DNA from: Candidatus Planktophila sp. | Lineage (GTDB): Bacteria; Actinomycetota; Actinomycetes; Nanopelagicales; Nanopelagicaceae | DNA length: 55,528 nucleotides | Direction: 5' to 3' | Assembly: GCA_017858325.1 (NCBI GenBank) | Contig: JAFMBT010000009.1 | Coordinates: 1-55,528 of the forward strand | The notes under the pieces: generated by a model | Told to the model about the DNA's origin: nothing | Database searches by the model: none | The model's input: only the letters and a program-made list of their open reading frames with translations | Position numbers and translations under genes: made by a program | Shown here: positions 26,449 to 35,720 of the stretch, piece after piece | How positions within the stretch are numbered: position 1 is the stretch's first letter | How the letters are laid out: every line of letters starts with the position of its first letter

Positions 26449-27929
26449 CGGATGAGACTCCAGATCAGCGCGAGCAACGTTTTGAAGCGCTCTTACTCGA
26501 AAGTGCTCGAGCTGCAGCAGATTATGACGCTGCGGATGGAGAGATGGATTACGGCGCAGAACAAGAACTCAGTGAGCGCCAAGCACTCCGTCGCGTTAAA
26601 GGATTTTCAACTCAGCTGCAAGATATTTCAGAGGCCGAGTATCGAGAATTTCAATTAGAGCGAGTCGTGTTAGTTGGGGTGTGGACTGAAGGGTCAATCG
26701 AAAATGCAGAGAATTCGTTGACCGAACTGAGGGCGCTAGCAGAGACAGCGGGATCAGAAGTCATGGATGGATTGATTCAAAGACGAGATAAGCCAGATCC
26801 GGCAACCTATATAGGTTCAGGTAAGGTGCAAGAACTTGGAGAAGTAGTTCGCGCAACCGTGGCCGATACCGTTATTTGTGATGGTGAACTTTCTCCATCA
26901 CAACTACGTCAATTAGAAGATAAGTTAAAGGTAAAGGTTGTTGATCGGACAGCGTTGATCCTTGATATTTTCGCCCAGCATGCCAAGAGTCGTGAAGGTA
27001 AAGCTCAAGTTGAACTGGCTCAGATTGCTTATCTACTTCCACGACTTCGTGGTTGGGGTGATTCACTTTCACGCCAGGTAGGTGGACGCGCAGCGGGGGG
27101 AGCGGGTATCGGCGGCCGCGGACCTGGTGAAACGAAGATCGAAACAGATCGACGTCGTATCAGAGACAAAATGGCAAAACTGCGCCGGGAAATTACTGAA
27201 ATGAAGGTGGCTCGCGATACCAAGCGGCAAGAGAGAAGGCGACATAATATTCCTTCGGTTGCCATCACTGGCTATACCAATGCTGGAAAATCATCGCTAC
27301 TCAATAAACTTACCGATGCGGGAGTCCTGGTCGAGAATGCCCTCTTTGCGACCTTGGATCCAACGGTAAGAAGGACGCAGACTTCAGAAGGTCGGATTTA
27401 TACCTTGACCGATACCGTTGGATTTGTGCGCCACTTGCCACACCAACTTGTCGATGCATTTAGGTCAACCCTAGAAGAAGTTTCTGAGGCAGATCTGATT
27501 ATCCACATTGTAGATGGGTCACATCCCGACCCTGCCGAACAGATTCGAGCCGTGAGGCAGGTTGTTAATGAGATTGGCGGGGCAGAGATCCCGGAAATCA
27601 TTGCTATCAATAAAGTAGATATCGCAGATCCAGAAGTTGTTATGAACATACTTCGTACCGAGAAGAATTCATATGCATTTTCGGTTCGTACAGGCTTTGG
27701 AATTGAAGGACTTCTCCATGCGATCGAGAAATCTTTGCCTCATCCACAAGTAGAAGTAAATGTCACTATTGCTTACGATCGGGGAGACCTCGTTAGCGCA
27801 ATCCATGAACATGGTGAGATCATCGCTGAGTCATATGAAGAATCAGGCACCAACATTCATGCCAGAGTAGATGCGGGATTAGCACAGGCGATCAATGAAG
27901 CGGTCAAATCCTCATCATCTGGGGAATAA
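26445..27929 (+). CDS. hflX: GTPase HflX
   Basis: Ribosome-associated GTPase that splits stalled ribosomes under stress. It is 494 aa. After an acidic N-terminal extension (about 1-60) comes the HflX domain (IGSGKVQEL, GRGPGETKIETDRR), then the G domain with GYTNAGKSSLLN near residue 280, DTVGFVRHLP near 324 and NKVD near 390. Order miaB-miaA-dapF-hflX is conserved in Mycobacterium, with other genes interspersed there. Confidence 0.96.
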   Translation: MTDETPDQREQRFEALLLESARAAADYDAADGEMDYGAEQELSERQALRRVKGFSTQLQDISEAEYREFQLERVVLVGVWTEGSIENAENSLTELRALAETAGSEVMDGLIQRRDKPDPATYIGSGKVQELGEVVRATVADTVICDGELSPSQLRQLEDKLKVKVVDRTALILDIFAQHAKSREGKAQVELAQIAYLLPRLRGWGDSLSRQVGGRAAGGAGIGGRGPGETKIETDRRRIRDKMAKLRREITEMKVARDTKRQERRRHNIPSVAITGYTNAGKSSLLNKLTDAGVLVENALFATLDPTVRRTQTSEGRIYTLTDTVGFVRHLPHQLVDAFRSTLEEVSEADLIIHIVDGSHPDPAEQIRAVRQVVNEIGGAEIPEIIAINKVDIADPEVVMNILRTEKNSYAFSVRTGFGIEGLLHAIEKSLPHPQVEVNVTIAYDRGDLVSAIHEHGEIIAESYEESGTNIHARVDAGLAQAINEAVKSSSSGE

Positions 27930-27971
27930 ATCCGACACGCCCACGGTTTGATTGTCTAGTGCGGCCTTTAT

Positions 27972-28006
27972 GGGCCATGATGCGCCCGTGGCCCCAACCC
28001 GGGTTG
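27972..28006. promoter_or_regulatory. Palindrome cluster before the DUF4193 gene
   Basis: GGGCCA (27972-27977) pairs with TGGCCC (27989-27994), and right after it CAACCCGGGTTG (27995-28006) is a perfect 12-bp palindrome. They lie 27-61 nt before the DUF4193 start in a 103-nt gap. No U-run follows, so this is more likely a binding site or leader structure than an hflX terminator. Confidence 0.35.
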
Positions 28007-28032
28007 CACGTATTGGTCGAGAGTGAGGTGAG

Positions 28033-28335
28033 ATGACTGTGGCAACAGATTACGACACCCCCAGAAAAACTGATGAGGAGCTCCATGAGGAGTCTCTGGA
28101 AGAGCTCAAAGCCCAACGCGTAGATGCGCAATCTGGTCAGATCGATGTCGATGAAGCCGAGGCTGCCGAAAATCTTGAGCTCCCAGGTGCAGATCTCTCT
28201 GGCGAAGAACTTTCAGTACGAGTCGTTCCTAAGCAAGAAGATGAATTTACCTGTTCACGTTGTTTCTTAATTCACCACATCACTCAATTGGCAAAAGGTG
28301 AAGGCGCTAAGGCAGTCTGCAAAGAATGTTCTTAA
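28033..28335 (+). CDS. DUF4193 family zinc-ribbon-like protein
   Basis: A 100-aa acidic actinobacterial protein. Residues 1-75 are charged and probably unfolded; the end carries CSRC and CKEC pairs that should bind one zinc. The function is unknown; the family is near universal in actinobacteria and sits beside DUF3093 and dut, as here. The start is behind GAGGTGAG. It converges on the DUF3093 gene with an 11-nt gap in which I see no terminator. Confidence 0.85.
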   Translation: MTVATDYDTPRKTDEELHEESLEELKAQRVDAQSGQIDVDEAEAAENLELPGADLSGEELSVRVVPKQEDEFTCSRCFLIHHITQLAKGEGAKAVCKECS

Positions 28336-28346
28336 TTCTTTCTTCG

Positions 28347-28793
28347 CTATCTTTTGAGAGCTAAAGCTAACTTCTCTCCACGCCTAGATGTAACCAACCA
28401 ATATGGTGTGGGGTCGCGTGAGTCGGCTATCTCTATAACAACTCCTCGAGCTGTCCAGAATCGAATTGCTAGAAATGCCGCGGGATCTGCACCACGAGTA
28501 CGTTTTGCCAACATCTCTTTCTGAGTTAAGACATGAACTACACCTAGATACTCGAGTGAAATATGCGCTTTCCCAACCCTGAGTTCCTCACTATCGACTT
28601 CAATAATTAACCTGGAAGTAAAGTAAATTGCTACTGTGCCCGCGCTTGCAATCGCCAATGCAAAAGCGGCAATTGTCGTAGTCATCGCAGCCCAGATGGC
28701 TATAACTAAGGAGAGGGCGAGGAAGTAGATAAATGCCATGAGCCAGAATGGAGGCCGGATAACTTCGCGGAATTTGATCAATCTCTCACTCAT
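28347..28793 (-). CDS. DUF3093 family membrane protein
   Basis: A 148-aa protein with two adjacent hydrophobic segments (about residues 14-60) and a cytoplasmic-type C-terminal domain containing RTRGADPAAFLAIRFWT and ending in basic residues. The function is unknown. The ATG at 28793 is chosen because the longer frame upstream runs through the divergent thioesterase gene, and TACCGT lies 6 nt before this ATG. It sits between DUF4193 and dut, as in Mycobacterium. Confidence 0.85.
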   Translation of the reverse strand: MSERLIKFREVIRPPFWLMAFIYFLALSLVIAIWAAMTTTIAAFALAIASAGTVAIYFTSRLIIEVDSEELRVGKAHISLEYLGVVHVLTQKEMLAKRTRGADPAAFLAIRFWTARGVVIEIADSRDPTPYWLVTSRRGEKLALALKR

Positions 28794-28799
28794 AGCGCT

Positions 28800-28805
28800 A
28801 CGGTA
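28800..28805 (-). promoter_or_regulatory. -10 element of the DUF3093 gene (leaderless type)
   Basis: TACCGT on the minus strand, 6 nt before the ATG at 28793. It is 17 bp from the divergent -10 at 28823, so the two promoters share one short control region. Confidence 0.45.
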
Positions 28806-28822
28806 TCTGAAGTCAGAGAGAG

Positions 28823-28828
28823 TAAAGT
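28823..28828 (+). promoter_or_regulatory. -10 element of the hotdog thioesterase gene (leaderless type)
   Basis: TAAAGT lies 6 nt before the ATG at 28835. Confidence 0.45.
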
Positions 28829-28834
28829 GAAGCC

Positions 28835-29419
28835 ATGACACGAGTGGCAAGTACCACACCCCCTGAAGGCGCGAAGCTTCCGGAGCGACACCCACTTGCC
28901 CCTGTTGTCGGAACTCAAATTCCCTCTCACTTCGGACATTGTTTTGGCTGTGGTCAACTCCATCCAACAGGACTTCATCTGATCGCACATGCTGGATCCG
29001 GTCTTGATCTCACTGCAGAGTTCACCGTTACCGAAAATCATCAGGGAGCGCCCGGCTTAGCTCACGGTGGTTTATTGTCATTGGCCTTTGATGAAGCGCT
29101 TGGAAAACTTATGTGGTTGATCCGTTCACCGGCTGTCACTGGCCGTTTGGAGACAGATTTCCTCAAACCAATTCCAATTGGAACTACTCTTCACATCTCT
29201 GCCGTGATTACAGGTCAAGTACGTCGCAAGGTCTATACCGAGGCAGTCGGACGAATCAATGGTTCTGACGGCGATATAGCAGTACGCGCATCGGCGCTTT
29301 TCATTATTGTTCCGATGAGTCACTTTATCTCGAGCGCGCCTGCTGATTATCTTGCGTACATAAAGAAATCTCCAGAGTTGCTTGCCTTCGTTGATCCAGA
29401 TTTCGAGATTAATCCATGA
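28835..29419 (+). CDS. Hotdog-fold (PaaI-type) thioesterase
   Basis: Probable acyl-CoA thioesterase of 194 aa. The hotdog core has GLAHGGLLSLAFDEALG near residues 75-91 and TDFLKPIPIGTTLHI near residue 108. A CFGCGQLHPTGL segment (about residues 36-47) precedes the core; such CFxCG segments occur in this subfamily and may bind metal. Substrate unknown. It overlaps dut by ATGA. Confidence 0.82.
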   Translation: MTRVASTTPPEGAKLPERHPLAPVVGTQIPSHFGHCFGCGQLHPTGLHLIAHAGSGLDLTAEFTVTENHQGAPGLAHGGLLSLAFDEALGKLMWLIRSPAVTGRLETDFLKPIPIGTTLHISAVITGQVRRKVYTEAVGRINGSDGDIAVRASALFIIVPMSHFISSAPADYLAYIKKSPELLAFVDPDFEINP

Positions 29420-29862
29420 GCCAGGTTGAGGTGCTCATTACTCGGCTGGATCCAGAGCTACCACTTCCACGATATGCAAAGCCAGGTGATGCTGGCGCTG
29501 ACATTCTCTCAAGAATTGATATCACCTTAGCTCCGGGAGAGCGAGCACTTGTTCCTACTGGAATCGCAATCGCACTCCCTGATGGATATGTTGCACTTGT
29601 CCATCCTCGTTCTGGACTTGCAATTAAACATGGTGTCACGATGGTCAATTCACCCGGAACAGTAGACGCTGCATATCGAGGTGAGTTACAGATAATTCTT
29701 ATCAATCACGATTCCAAGGAGGCCGTAACCTTCAAACGCGGTGATCGTATTGCTCAACTGGTCATTCAAAAAGTCGAGCACGCAGAGTTCATTGAGGTTA
29801 GCCAGTTACCAGGTTCAGATCGTGGCTCAGGTGGTTTTGGTTCCACTGGGGTAGAAGTATGA
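29416..29862 (+). CDS. dut: Deoxyuridine 5'-triphosphate nucleotidohydrolase
   Basis: Hydrolyses dUTP to dUMP, which keeps uracil out of DNA and feeds thymidylate synthesis. It is 148 aa. All five trimeric dUTPase motifs are visible: DAGADI, PRSGLA, the catalytic-aspartate motif GTVDAAYRGEL, RIAQLVI, and RGSGGFGSTG at the C-terminus. It is coupled to both neighbours by ATGA overlaps. Confidence 0.97.
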   Translation: MSQVEVLITRLDPELPLPRYAKPGDAGADILSRIDITLAPGERALVPTGIAIALPDGYVALVHPRSGLAIKHGVTMVNSPGTVDAAYRGELQIILINHDSKEAVTFKRGDRIAQLVIQKVEHAEFIEVSQLPGSDRGSGGFGSTGVEV

Positions 29863-30503
29863 GTAGTCACTTAGAGGGCGGTAATTCAGAAGATAAAGAG
29901 AAGATAATCTCTGCCTTCGGTGGAAAGAAAGGGCTGATCGATGCGGGCTTTCCTGCCCTGGTCTTTCTTATCTCATTTAATATCACGAAAGATTTATGGA
30001 ATTCGCTAATTGCTTCAATCATTATTTCAGCAGTGCTCACGATCATTCGTCTGATCATGAAAGATACGATTCAACACGCACTTTCAGGTTTTATCGGAAC
30101 TCTCATTGCAGCCTGGTTTGCTAATCGAACGGGAAACCCCAGCGATGTATTTGTTCCAAAACTTTTGACCAACCTTGGATACGGCACTGTCTACTTGATT
30201 GCTAATCTGGTTGGCTGGCCAATCCTCGGCGTGATGCTTGGTCCAATCCTCGGCGAGAATTTTTCTTGGCGTAATGACCCAGCGCGTAAGCGCGCGTACA
30301 TACGAGCAAGTTGGATCTGGGTTGGCCTCTTCTTTAGCCGGCTTGCAGTCCAAACCCCGATCTATTATTCAGATAATCTCAATCTTCTCGGGGCAGTTAA
30401 TTTAGCTATGGGTTATCCACTCTTCTTCTTAACCGCTTATGGAACGTGGCTTGTGCTTAAAGGTGTCCCAGCAACTAAACCACCCAACACAGAATCAGAT
30501 TAA
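29859..30503 (+). CDS. DUF3159 family membrane protein
   Basis: A 214-aa actinobacterial membrane protein with about five hydrophobic segments (around residues 30-65, 70-90, 105-130, 150-170, 180-205). Function unknown; the family regularly sits near dut and the TrkA pair. Its start overlaps the dut stop, and its end overlaps the convergent ceoC-like gene by 4 nt. Confidence 0.82.
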   Translation: MSSHLEGGNSEDKEKIISAFGGKKGLIDAGFPALVFLISFNITKDLWNSLIASIIISAVLTIIRLIMKDTIQHALSGFIGTLIAAWFANRTGNPSDVFVPKLLTNLGYGTVYLIANLVGWPILGVMLGPILGENFSWRNDPARKRAYIRASWIWVGLFFSRLAVQTPIYYSDNLNLLGAVNLAMGYPLFFLTAYGTWLVLKGVPATKPPNTESD

Positions 30504-31159
30504 AATTTAATAAAGCAGCCCTTAATCAAGTCTTCAGCGGCAGCAGATGCGACAAAGAGAAGTTCATCACCGGCGCTAAAGACATCAGCTGCCGTTGGTG
30601 CAATGACGCGGCCATCACGGACGATGGCAGCCAGAGAGGCATCATCTGGAAGTTCGATCTCTTCGACAGTCTTACCAATACAACTAGAGGTATCTGGCAA
30701 GGTAAGTTCTACAAGGTTTGCTTGACCTTTTCGAAAGCTAAATAGTCTTACAACATCGCCAACGCTAACGGCCTCTTCGACAAGTGCTGAGATGATCCGA
30801 GGAGTAGATACAGCAACATCAACTCCCCATGATGAGTCAAACATCCACTCATTTTTTGGATGATTGATTCGAGCGACAACTCTTGGCACACCATATTCGG
30901 TCTTAGCAAGCAGTGATGCAACAAGGTTCACTTTGTCATCACCTGTTGCAGCCACCAATACTTGGGCTGTGCCTAGGGCAGCCTTATCAAGTGAAGATAT
31001 CTCACATGCATCAGCCATCAACCACTGTGCATCTGGAACAGAATCCAATTTCAGCGCCTTTGGGTCACGATCAATCAGGAGAACTTCATGTCCATTATCT
31101 AAAAGTTCACGAGCGATAGCTCTACCAACATTTCCCGCACCTGCGATAGCAATTCTCAT
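30500..31159 (-). CDS. ceoC: TrkA-type K+ transport regulatory subunit (second of pair)
   Basis: Cytosolic RCK protein, 219 aa: N-terminal Rossmann domain binding NAD(H) (AIAGAGNVGRAIARELLDNGH at the start, with LIDRD closing the site) and a C-terminal RCK_C domain (about 140-215). Such pairs gate K+ uptake in response to nucleotides. Its ATG overlaps the end of the ceoB-like gene, so they form one operon. No transporter gene is adjacent. Confidence 0.9.
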   Translation of the reverse strand: MRIAIAGAGNVGRAIARELLDNGHEVLLIDRDPKALKLDSVPDAQWLMADACEISSLDKAALGTAQVLVAATGDDKVNLVASLLAKTEYGVPRVVARINHPKNEWMFDSSWGVDVAVSTPRIISALVEEAVSVGDVVRLFSFRKGQANLVELTLPDTSSCIGKTVEEIELPDDASLAAIVRDGRVIAPTAADVFSAGDELLFVASAAAEDLIKGCFIKF

Positions 31160-31821
31160 GAACGCTCCTCTGGCGGATTGGCCAAAATAACTTCAACTTC
31201 ACCGAGTCGAGACGTTTCGATGATCATGTGAAGGAGGTCTCCCTCTTGCAGAACTGTATGTTCATCTGGAACCAAGCCCTCTGCAAGTCGCGTCAGAAAT
31301 GCAACGCGGGCAGAAGTGGCAATTTCAATAACGGTGATTGGCATTCCAAGCCACTGATTATGGGGATGAACCTCAGCCAACTCAATGGTTCCAGTGGCAT
31401 CTCGCCATTCACTGCGAGAACCTTCAGGTACTAGTCGTCGCATGATTTGATCTGTCGCCCAGAGTACTGTGGCAACGGTAGGGATTCCTAAACGTTGATA
31501 AATTTCTGCTCGCCCTGGATCGTAAATTCGTGCAACGACATTTGCGACTCCATATGTTTCACGAGCAACGCGCGCTGCCAAAATATTTGAGTTATCACCA
31601 TTACTTACCGCGGCAAATGCATCAGCTGTTTCAATCCCAGCTTCAAGCAATGTGTCACGATCAAATCCAATTCCGCTGATCGTGCGACCCTTGAAATCTG
31701 GTCCAAGGCGACGAAAGGCTTCTCGCGATTGGTCTATGATAGAAACGGTATGGCCGAGGAGTTCGAGTTCACTGGCTAAAGAGGAGCCGACTCGACCGCA
31801 ACCCATGATCACTACGTGCAC
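31156..31821 (-). CDS. ceoB: TrkA-type K+ transport regulatory subunit (first of pair)
   Basis: Second RCK protein, 221 aa, with the Rossmann motif VIMGCGRVGSSLASELELLGH and SIIDQS, then RCK_C from about residue 135. The start is a GTG with TAAGTT 7 nt before it. It matches CeoB in order and sequence pattern. In Mycobacterium an amino-acid-permease-type membrane protein lies between this gene and the RNA methyltransferase; here only 32 bp separate them. Confidence 0.9.
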   Translation of the reverse strand: MHVVIMGCGRVGSSLASELELLGHTVSIIDQSREAFRRLGPDFKGRTISGIGFDRDTLLEAGIETADAFAAVSNGDNSNILAARVARETYGVANVVARIYDPGRAEIYQRLGIPTVATVLWATDQIMRRLVPEGSRSEWRDATGTIELAEVHPHNQWLGMPITVIEIATSARVAFLTRLAEGLVPDEHTVLQEGDLLHMIIETSRLGEVEVILANPPEERS

Positions 31822-31828
31822 ATGACAT

Positions 31829-31834
31829 AACTTA
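31829..31834 (-). promoter_or_regulatory. -10 element of ceoB (leaderless type)
   Basis: TAAGTT on the minus strand, 7 nt before the GTG at 31821. It lies only 6 bp from the divergent -10 at 31841. Confidence 0.45.
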
Positions 31835-31840
31835 CCCCCT

Positions 31841-31846
31841 TAGGCT
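31841..31846 (+). promoter_or_regulatory. -10 element of the RNA methyltransferase gene (leaderless type)
   Basis: TAGGCT, 7 nt before the ATG at 31854. With the opposing -10 so close, both polymerases cannot sit here together. Confidence 0.5.
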
Positions 31847-31853
31847 TACCTTT

Positions 31854-33044
31854 ATGACATCTACTCCACGTGCCGTTCTCCGAGTAGGGCAAATCATCCG
31901 GGTGACAATCGAGAAGGTTGCCCACGGGGGACACTTTATAGCCCACCATGAAGGCGCTGTAATTTTTCTGCGCCACGGCCTTCCCGGAGAAGTAGTTGAT
32001 GCTGCGATTACGAGTATCGGATCATCTTTTAATCGTGGGGATGTGGTTAAGGTGATCACCGCCTCGGTAGATCGTGTGGAAGCTCCATGCCCTTATGCCA
32101 ATCGAAATGGTTGCGGCGGATGCGATTTTCAACATGTTGAAATCTCAGCTCAACGAAAACTTAAGAGCCAGGTAATCACAGAGCAATTTTCACGAATTGC
32201 CAAGATGGAGATAAATGTTGAGGTAGAAGAAGTTTCATCACCACTGGGATGGCGGACACAGACAACAATCGGTAGTGATAAGAACGGACATGCAGGATTC
32301 TATGGCTCCAGAACGAACACAATAATTCCAATAAAGAATTGCCAGGTACTGCATTCATCCGTTGGTTACGATTCTATTGCAGCGAGAAGTTGGGAGCCAG
32401 GGATCCGAATTGAGGTGAGCGCTGCAAGCACGAAAGAGCCAAGGCTTATTGCTGGAGATAGGGTCGAGGGAGACCTTATTCAGATCTATAGTGTGGCGCA
32501 GAAGGAGTATCAAGTCAGCGCAGGTTCGTTCTGGCAGAGCAATATTTGTGCACCTGCAGTTTTAGTCGATGCGGTGAGAAGTTTTGCAGATGTGAAATCG
32601 GGCGACCACCTTATTGACTTGTATGGCGGTGTCGGGCTATTTGGACTTGCAGTACTTGATCTGATCGGTACTGAGGGGAGAATCGATCACGTTGAAGCAA
32701 GCAAATCAGCAATTGCTGATGCACGTGTAAATTTCGGTGAAGCTAAGAATGTTCATTTCTATACAGGTGATGTCGAAAAAATTCTTCCACGGTTTTCTAG
32801 TGCAGATGTTGTCATTCTTGATCCTCCTCGCGAAGGGGCGAAGAAAGCAGTGATTGAGAGTCTAGTTGCGTGCTCTCCTCGCGCAATTGTTTATGTTGCC
32901 TGTGATCCTGCCGCTCTGGCTCGAGATACCGCCTTACTACGTGATGCCAATTACACTCTCATTAAACTGCGGGCATTTGACCTCTTTCCGATGACACATC
33001 ACATCGAGTGCGTTGCCCTCTTCGCGCCGACTGATGTATCTTGA
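31854..33044 (+). CDS. TRAM-domain RNA m5U methyltransferase (RumA/TrmA family)
   Basis: SAM-dependent uridine-C5 methyltransferase for rRNA or tRNA, 396 aa. It has an N-terminal TRAM domain (about 10-70), iron-sulfur cysteines in [12 protein letters not shown] (about residues 79-90) with a fourth in KNCQVL, the SAM motif [15 protein letters not shown] near residue 258, DPPREGA near residue 323, and the catalytic [11 protein letters not shown]. Which uridine is methylated cannot be told. Acts alone or ahead of acnA, whose start is 4 nt beyond the stop. Confidence 0.88.
   Translation: MTSTPRAVLRVGQIIRVTIEKVAHGGHFIAHHEGAVIFLRHGLPGEVVDAAITSIGSSFNRGDVVKVITASVDRVEAPCPYANRNGCGGCDFQHVEISAQRKLKSQVITEQFSRIAKMEINVEVEEVSSPLGWRTQTTIGSDKNGHAGFYGSRTNTIIPIKNCQVLHSSVGYDSIAARSWEPGIRIEVSAASTKEPRLIAGDRVEGDLIQIYSVAQKEYQVSAGSFWQSNICAPAVLVDAVRSFADVKSGDHLIDLYGGVGLFGLAVLDLIGTEGRIDHVEASKSAIADARVNFGEAKNVHFYTGDVEKILPRFSSADVVILDPPREGAKKAVIESLVACSPRAIVYVACDPAALARDTALLRDANYTLIKLRAFDLFPMTHHIECVALFAPTDVS
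33037..33042 (+). promoter_or_regulatory. -10 element of acnA (leaderless type)
   Basis: TATCTT, inside the last codons of the methyltransferase, 6 nt before the ATG at 33049. A weak -35-like TTGCCC is at 33013-33018 with an 18-nt spacer. Confidence 0.45.
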
Positions 33045-33048
33045 CCCT

Positions 33049-35706
33049 ATGAGCAAGAATTCGCTGGGCAGAAAGAAAAATCTCACAGTTGCAGGTAAAG
33101 ACTTTGAAATCTTTGATATCAGCCAGGTGGAGGGGGCAGCGAACCTTCCCTTCTCGCTAAAAATTCTTCTCGAAAATCTCCTTCGCTGTGAAGATGGCGC
33201 CAATATCACCGTTGACCACATCAAGGCTCTGGCTCAATGGGACCCCGCGATCGAACCAGATACTGAAATTCAGTTCACCCCAGCTCGCGTTGTCATGCAG
33301 GACTTCACCGGCGTTCCTTGTGTAGTCGATCTAGCAACCATGCGTGAGGCGATCGTGGAACTTGGGGGAGATCCATCAAAGGTAAACCCACTTGCTCCTG
33401 CCGAGTTGGTCATTGATCACTCTGTCATTGCAGATGTGTTTGGTACACGTGATTCATTTGAAAAAAACACAGATATTGAATACGAACGTAACCGGGAACG
33501 CTATCGCTTCTTACGCTGGGGCCAAGGTGCATTTGATGAGTTTAAGGTTGTACCGCCAGGAACCGGAATTGTGCACCAAGTTAATATTGAATACCTCGCG
33601 CGCGTAGTAATGACGAGAACTGTCAATGGTGCACTGCGTGCATATCCTGACACTGTTGTCGGTACTGATTCGCATACCACTATGGTCAATGGCCTTGGAG
33701 TACTTGGCTGGGGCGTTGGTGGAATCGAGGCAGAGGCAGCCCTTCTTGGTCAGCCTGTTTCAATGTTGATTCCGAAAGTTGTCGGTTTCAAACTCAGCGG
33801 TCAACTTCCAGTCGGAACAACAGCTACCGATCTTGCACTTACTATTACCGAAATACTTCGCAAGCATGGAGTTGTTGGAAAGTTTGTTGAGTTCTATGGC
33901 CCAGGTGTTGTCAGCGTTCCTATGGCTAATCGCGTCACAATCGGAAACATGAGCCCTGAATATGGTTCAACATGTGCGATTTTTCCAATCGATGATGAGA
34001 CCTTACGTTATCTACGACTTACCGGTCGTAGCCAAGACCAAGTCTCACTCGTTGAGGCCTACGCAAAGGCACAGGGACTCTGGCATGACCCAGCCGCTTC
34101 TCCTCGTTTTTCAGAGGATATCGAGTTAGATCTTTCAACGGTTGTTCCATCAATCGCCGGTCCTAAGCGCCCACAAGATCGAATCTCACTTTCAGATTCA
34201 AAGAGCTCATTTGAGAAAGTACTTCCAACATATTTCACAGAGAAGACTGGAAAGTCTGCCTATCCGATCAAAGTTGGCGATAAGGCGACAACAATTAAAA
34301 ATGGTGATGTTGTTATCGCATCAATTACTTCATGTACAAATACATCTAACCCATCGGTGATGATTGGTGCCGCTCTGCTTGCAAAGAAGGCGGTAGAGAA
34401 GGGTCTTACATCCAAGCCATGGGTGAAGACCACATTGGCACCGGGGTCGAAAGTCGTCACGGATTACTACGATCGTGCGGGCTTAACCCAGTACATGCAA
34501 GAGCTAGGTTTTCACCTTGTCGGATATGGTTGCGTGACGTGTATCGGCAACTCAGGGCCGCTTCCAGTTGAAGTCAGCAAGGCCGTCAACGAGAATGACT
34601 TAGCCGTATCGGCAATCTTGTCAGGTAACCGAAATTTCGAAGGTCGTATCAGCCCTGATGTAAAGATGAATTATCTTGCTTCACCACCACTTGTAGTTGC
34701 ATACGCAATCGCCGGAACTATGAACCATGATTTCGAGAAAGATTCACTGGGTGATGACAAAGATGGAAATCCAGTTCTCTTGAAAGATATCTGGCCATCA
34801 GCTCAAGAAATCCAATCCGTCATTGATGAGTCAATCTCATCAGATATGTTTACGAAGGATTATGCAACAGTTTTTGAGGGTGACCACCGTTGGAAATCAC
34901 TTGATACGCCAACCGGCAAGACATTTGAATGGGATCCACACTCCACCTATGTTCGTAAACCTCCCTATTTTGAGAATATGCCCGCGACCCCAACACCTGT
35001 TGTTGACATTACCGGCGCTCGTGTCCTAGCAATCCTGGGGGATTCGGTGACAACCGATCACATCTCGCCGGCTGGAAATATTAAAGCTGACTCACCGGCT
35101 GGCAAGTACCTTGAAGCTCATGGTGTTGCTCGTAACGACTTCAACTCATATGGATCTCGTCGCGGTAACCATGAAGTGATGATTAGAGGAACCTTTGCAA
35201 ATATTCGCCTTAAGAATATGCTCCTTGATGGTGTTGAAGGTGGATTCACTCGCAACTATCTCAATGATGGCGTCCAAGAGACTATCTACGATGCTTCAAT
35301 GGCATACCAATCTGCCGGTGTCGCGCTAGTAATTCTGGCAGGAAAAGAATATGGATCTGGATCATCACGCGACTGGGCTGCTAAGGGAACTGCGCTCCTA
35401 GGAGTACGTGCAGTCATCGCCGAAAGTTTTGAACGCATTCATAGATCCAACTTGATCGGTATGGGCGTTCTGCCATTGCAATTCCTTGATGGGCAAAATC
35501 CTTCAACCTTGGGACTCAAGGGCGATGAGGTCTTTGCAATCTCAGGTATCACCGCCTTGAATTCTGGCGGAGTGCCAAAAGAGGTCACTGTGACGGCAGG
35601 GGCAAAAACCTTTAAAGCCAAGGTGCGCATTGATACACCTGGCGAAGCGGATTACTACCGACATGGAGGAATCATGCAGTTCGTTCTCCGACAATTGCTT
35701 ATCTGA
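33049..35706 (+). CDS. acnA: Aconitate hydratase A
   Basis: TCA-cycle enzyme that isomerises citrate to isocitrate using a 4Fe-4S cluster; the AcnA/IRP type can also bind mRNA when iron is short. It is 885 aa. Cluster cysteines are in SCTNTSNPS (about residue 425) and [11 protein letters not shown] (about residue 498). [20 protein letters not shown] near residue 205 and a swivel domain with [14 protein letters not shown] near residue 768 complete the family pattern. The ATG at 33049 is preferred to one 36 nt upstream. Confidence 0.97.
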   Translation: MSKNSLGRKKNLTVAGKDFEIFDISQVEGAANLPFSLKILLENLLRCEDGANITVDHIKALAQWDPAIEPDTEIQFTPARVVMQDFTGVPCVVDLATMREAIVELGGDPSKVNPLAPAELVIDHSVIADVFGTRDSFEKNTDIEYERNRERYRFLRWGQGAFDEFKVVPPGTGIVHQVNIEYLARVVMTRTVNGALRAYPDTVVGTDSHTTMVNGLGVLGWGVGGIEAEAALLGQPVSMLIPKVVGFKLSGQLPVGTTATDLALTITEILRKHGVVGKFVEFYGPGVVSVPMANRVTIGNMSPEYGSTCAIFPIDDETLRYLRLTGRSQDQVSLVEAYAKAQGLWHDPAASPRFSEDIELDLSTVVPSIAGPKRPQDRISLSDSKSSFEKVLPTYFTEKTGKSAYPIKVGDKATTIKNGDVVIASITSCTNTSNPSVMIGAALLAKKAVEKGLTSKPWVKTTLAPGSKVVTDYYDRAGLTQYMQELGFHLVGYGCVTCIGNSGPLPVEVSKAVNENDLAVSAILSGNRNFEGRISPDVKMNYLASPPLVVAYAIAGTMNHDFEKDSLGDDKDGNPVLLKDIWPSAQEIQSVIDESISSDMFTKDYATVFEGDHRWKSLDTPTGKTFEWDPHSTYVRKPPYFENMPATPTPVVDITGARVLAILGDSVTTDHISPAGNIKADSPAGKYLEAHGVARNDFNSYGSRRGNHEVMIRGTFANIRLKNMLLDGVEGGFTRNYLNDGVQETIYDASMAYQSAGVALVILAGKEYGSGSSRDWAAKGTALLGVRAVIAESFERIHRSNLIGMGVLPLQFLDGQNPSTLGLKGDEVFAISGITALNSGGVPKEVTVTAGAKTFKAKVRIDTPGEADYYRHGGIMQFVLRQLLI

Positions 35707-35708
35707 TC

Positions 35709-35714
35709 TAGACT
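35709..35714 (+). promoter_or_regulatory. -10 element of dxs (leaderless type)
   Basis: TAGACT, just after the acnA stop, 6 nt before the GTG at 35721. Confidence 0.45.
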
Positions 35715-35720
35715 TCTCGC

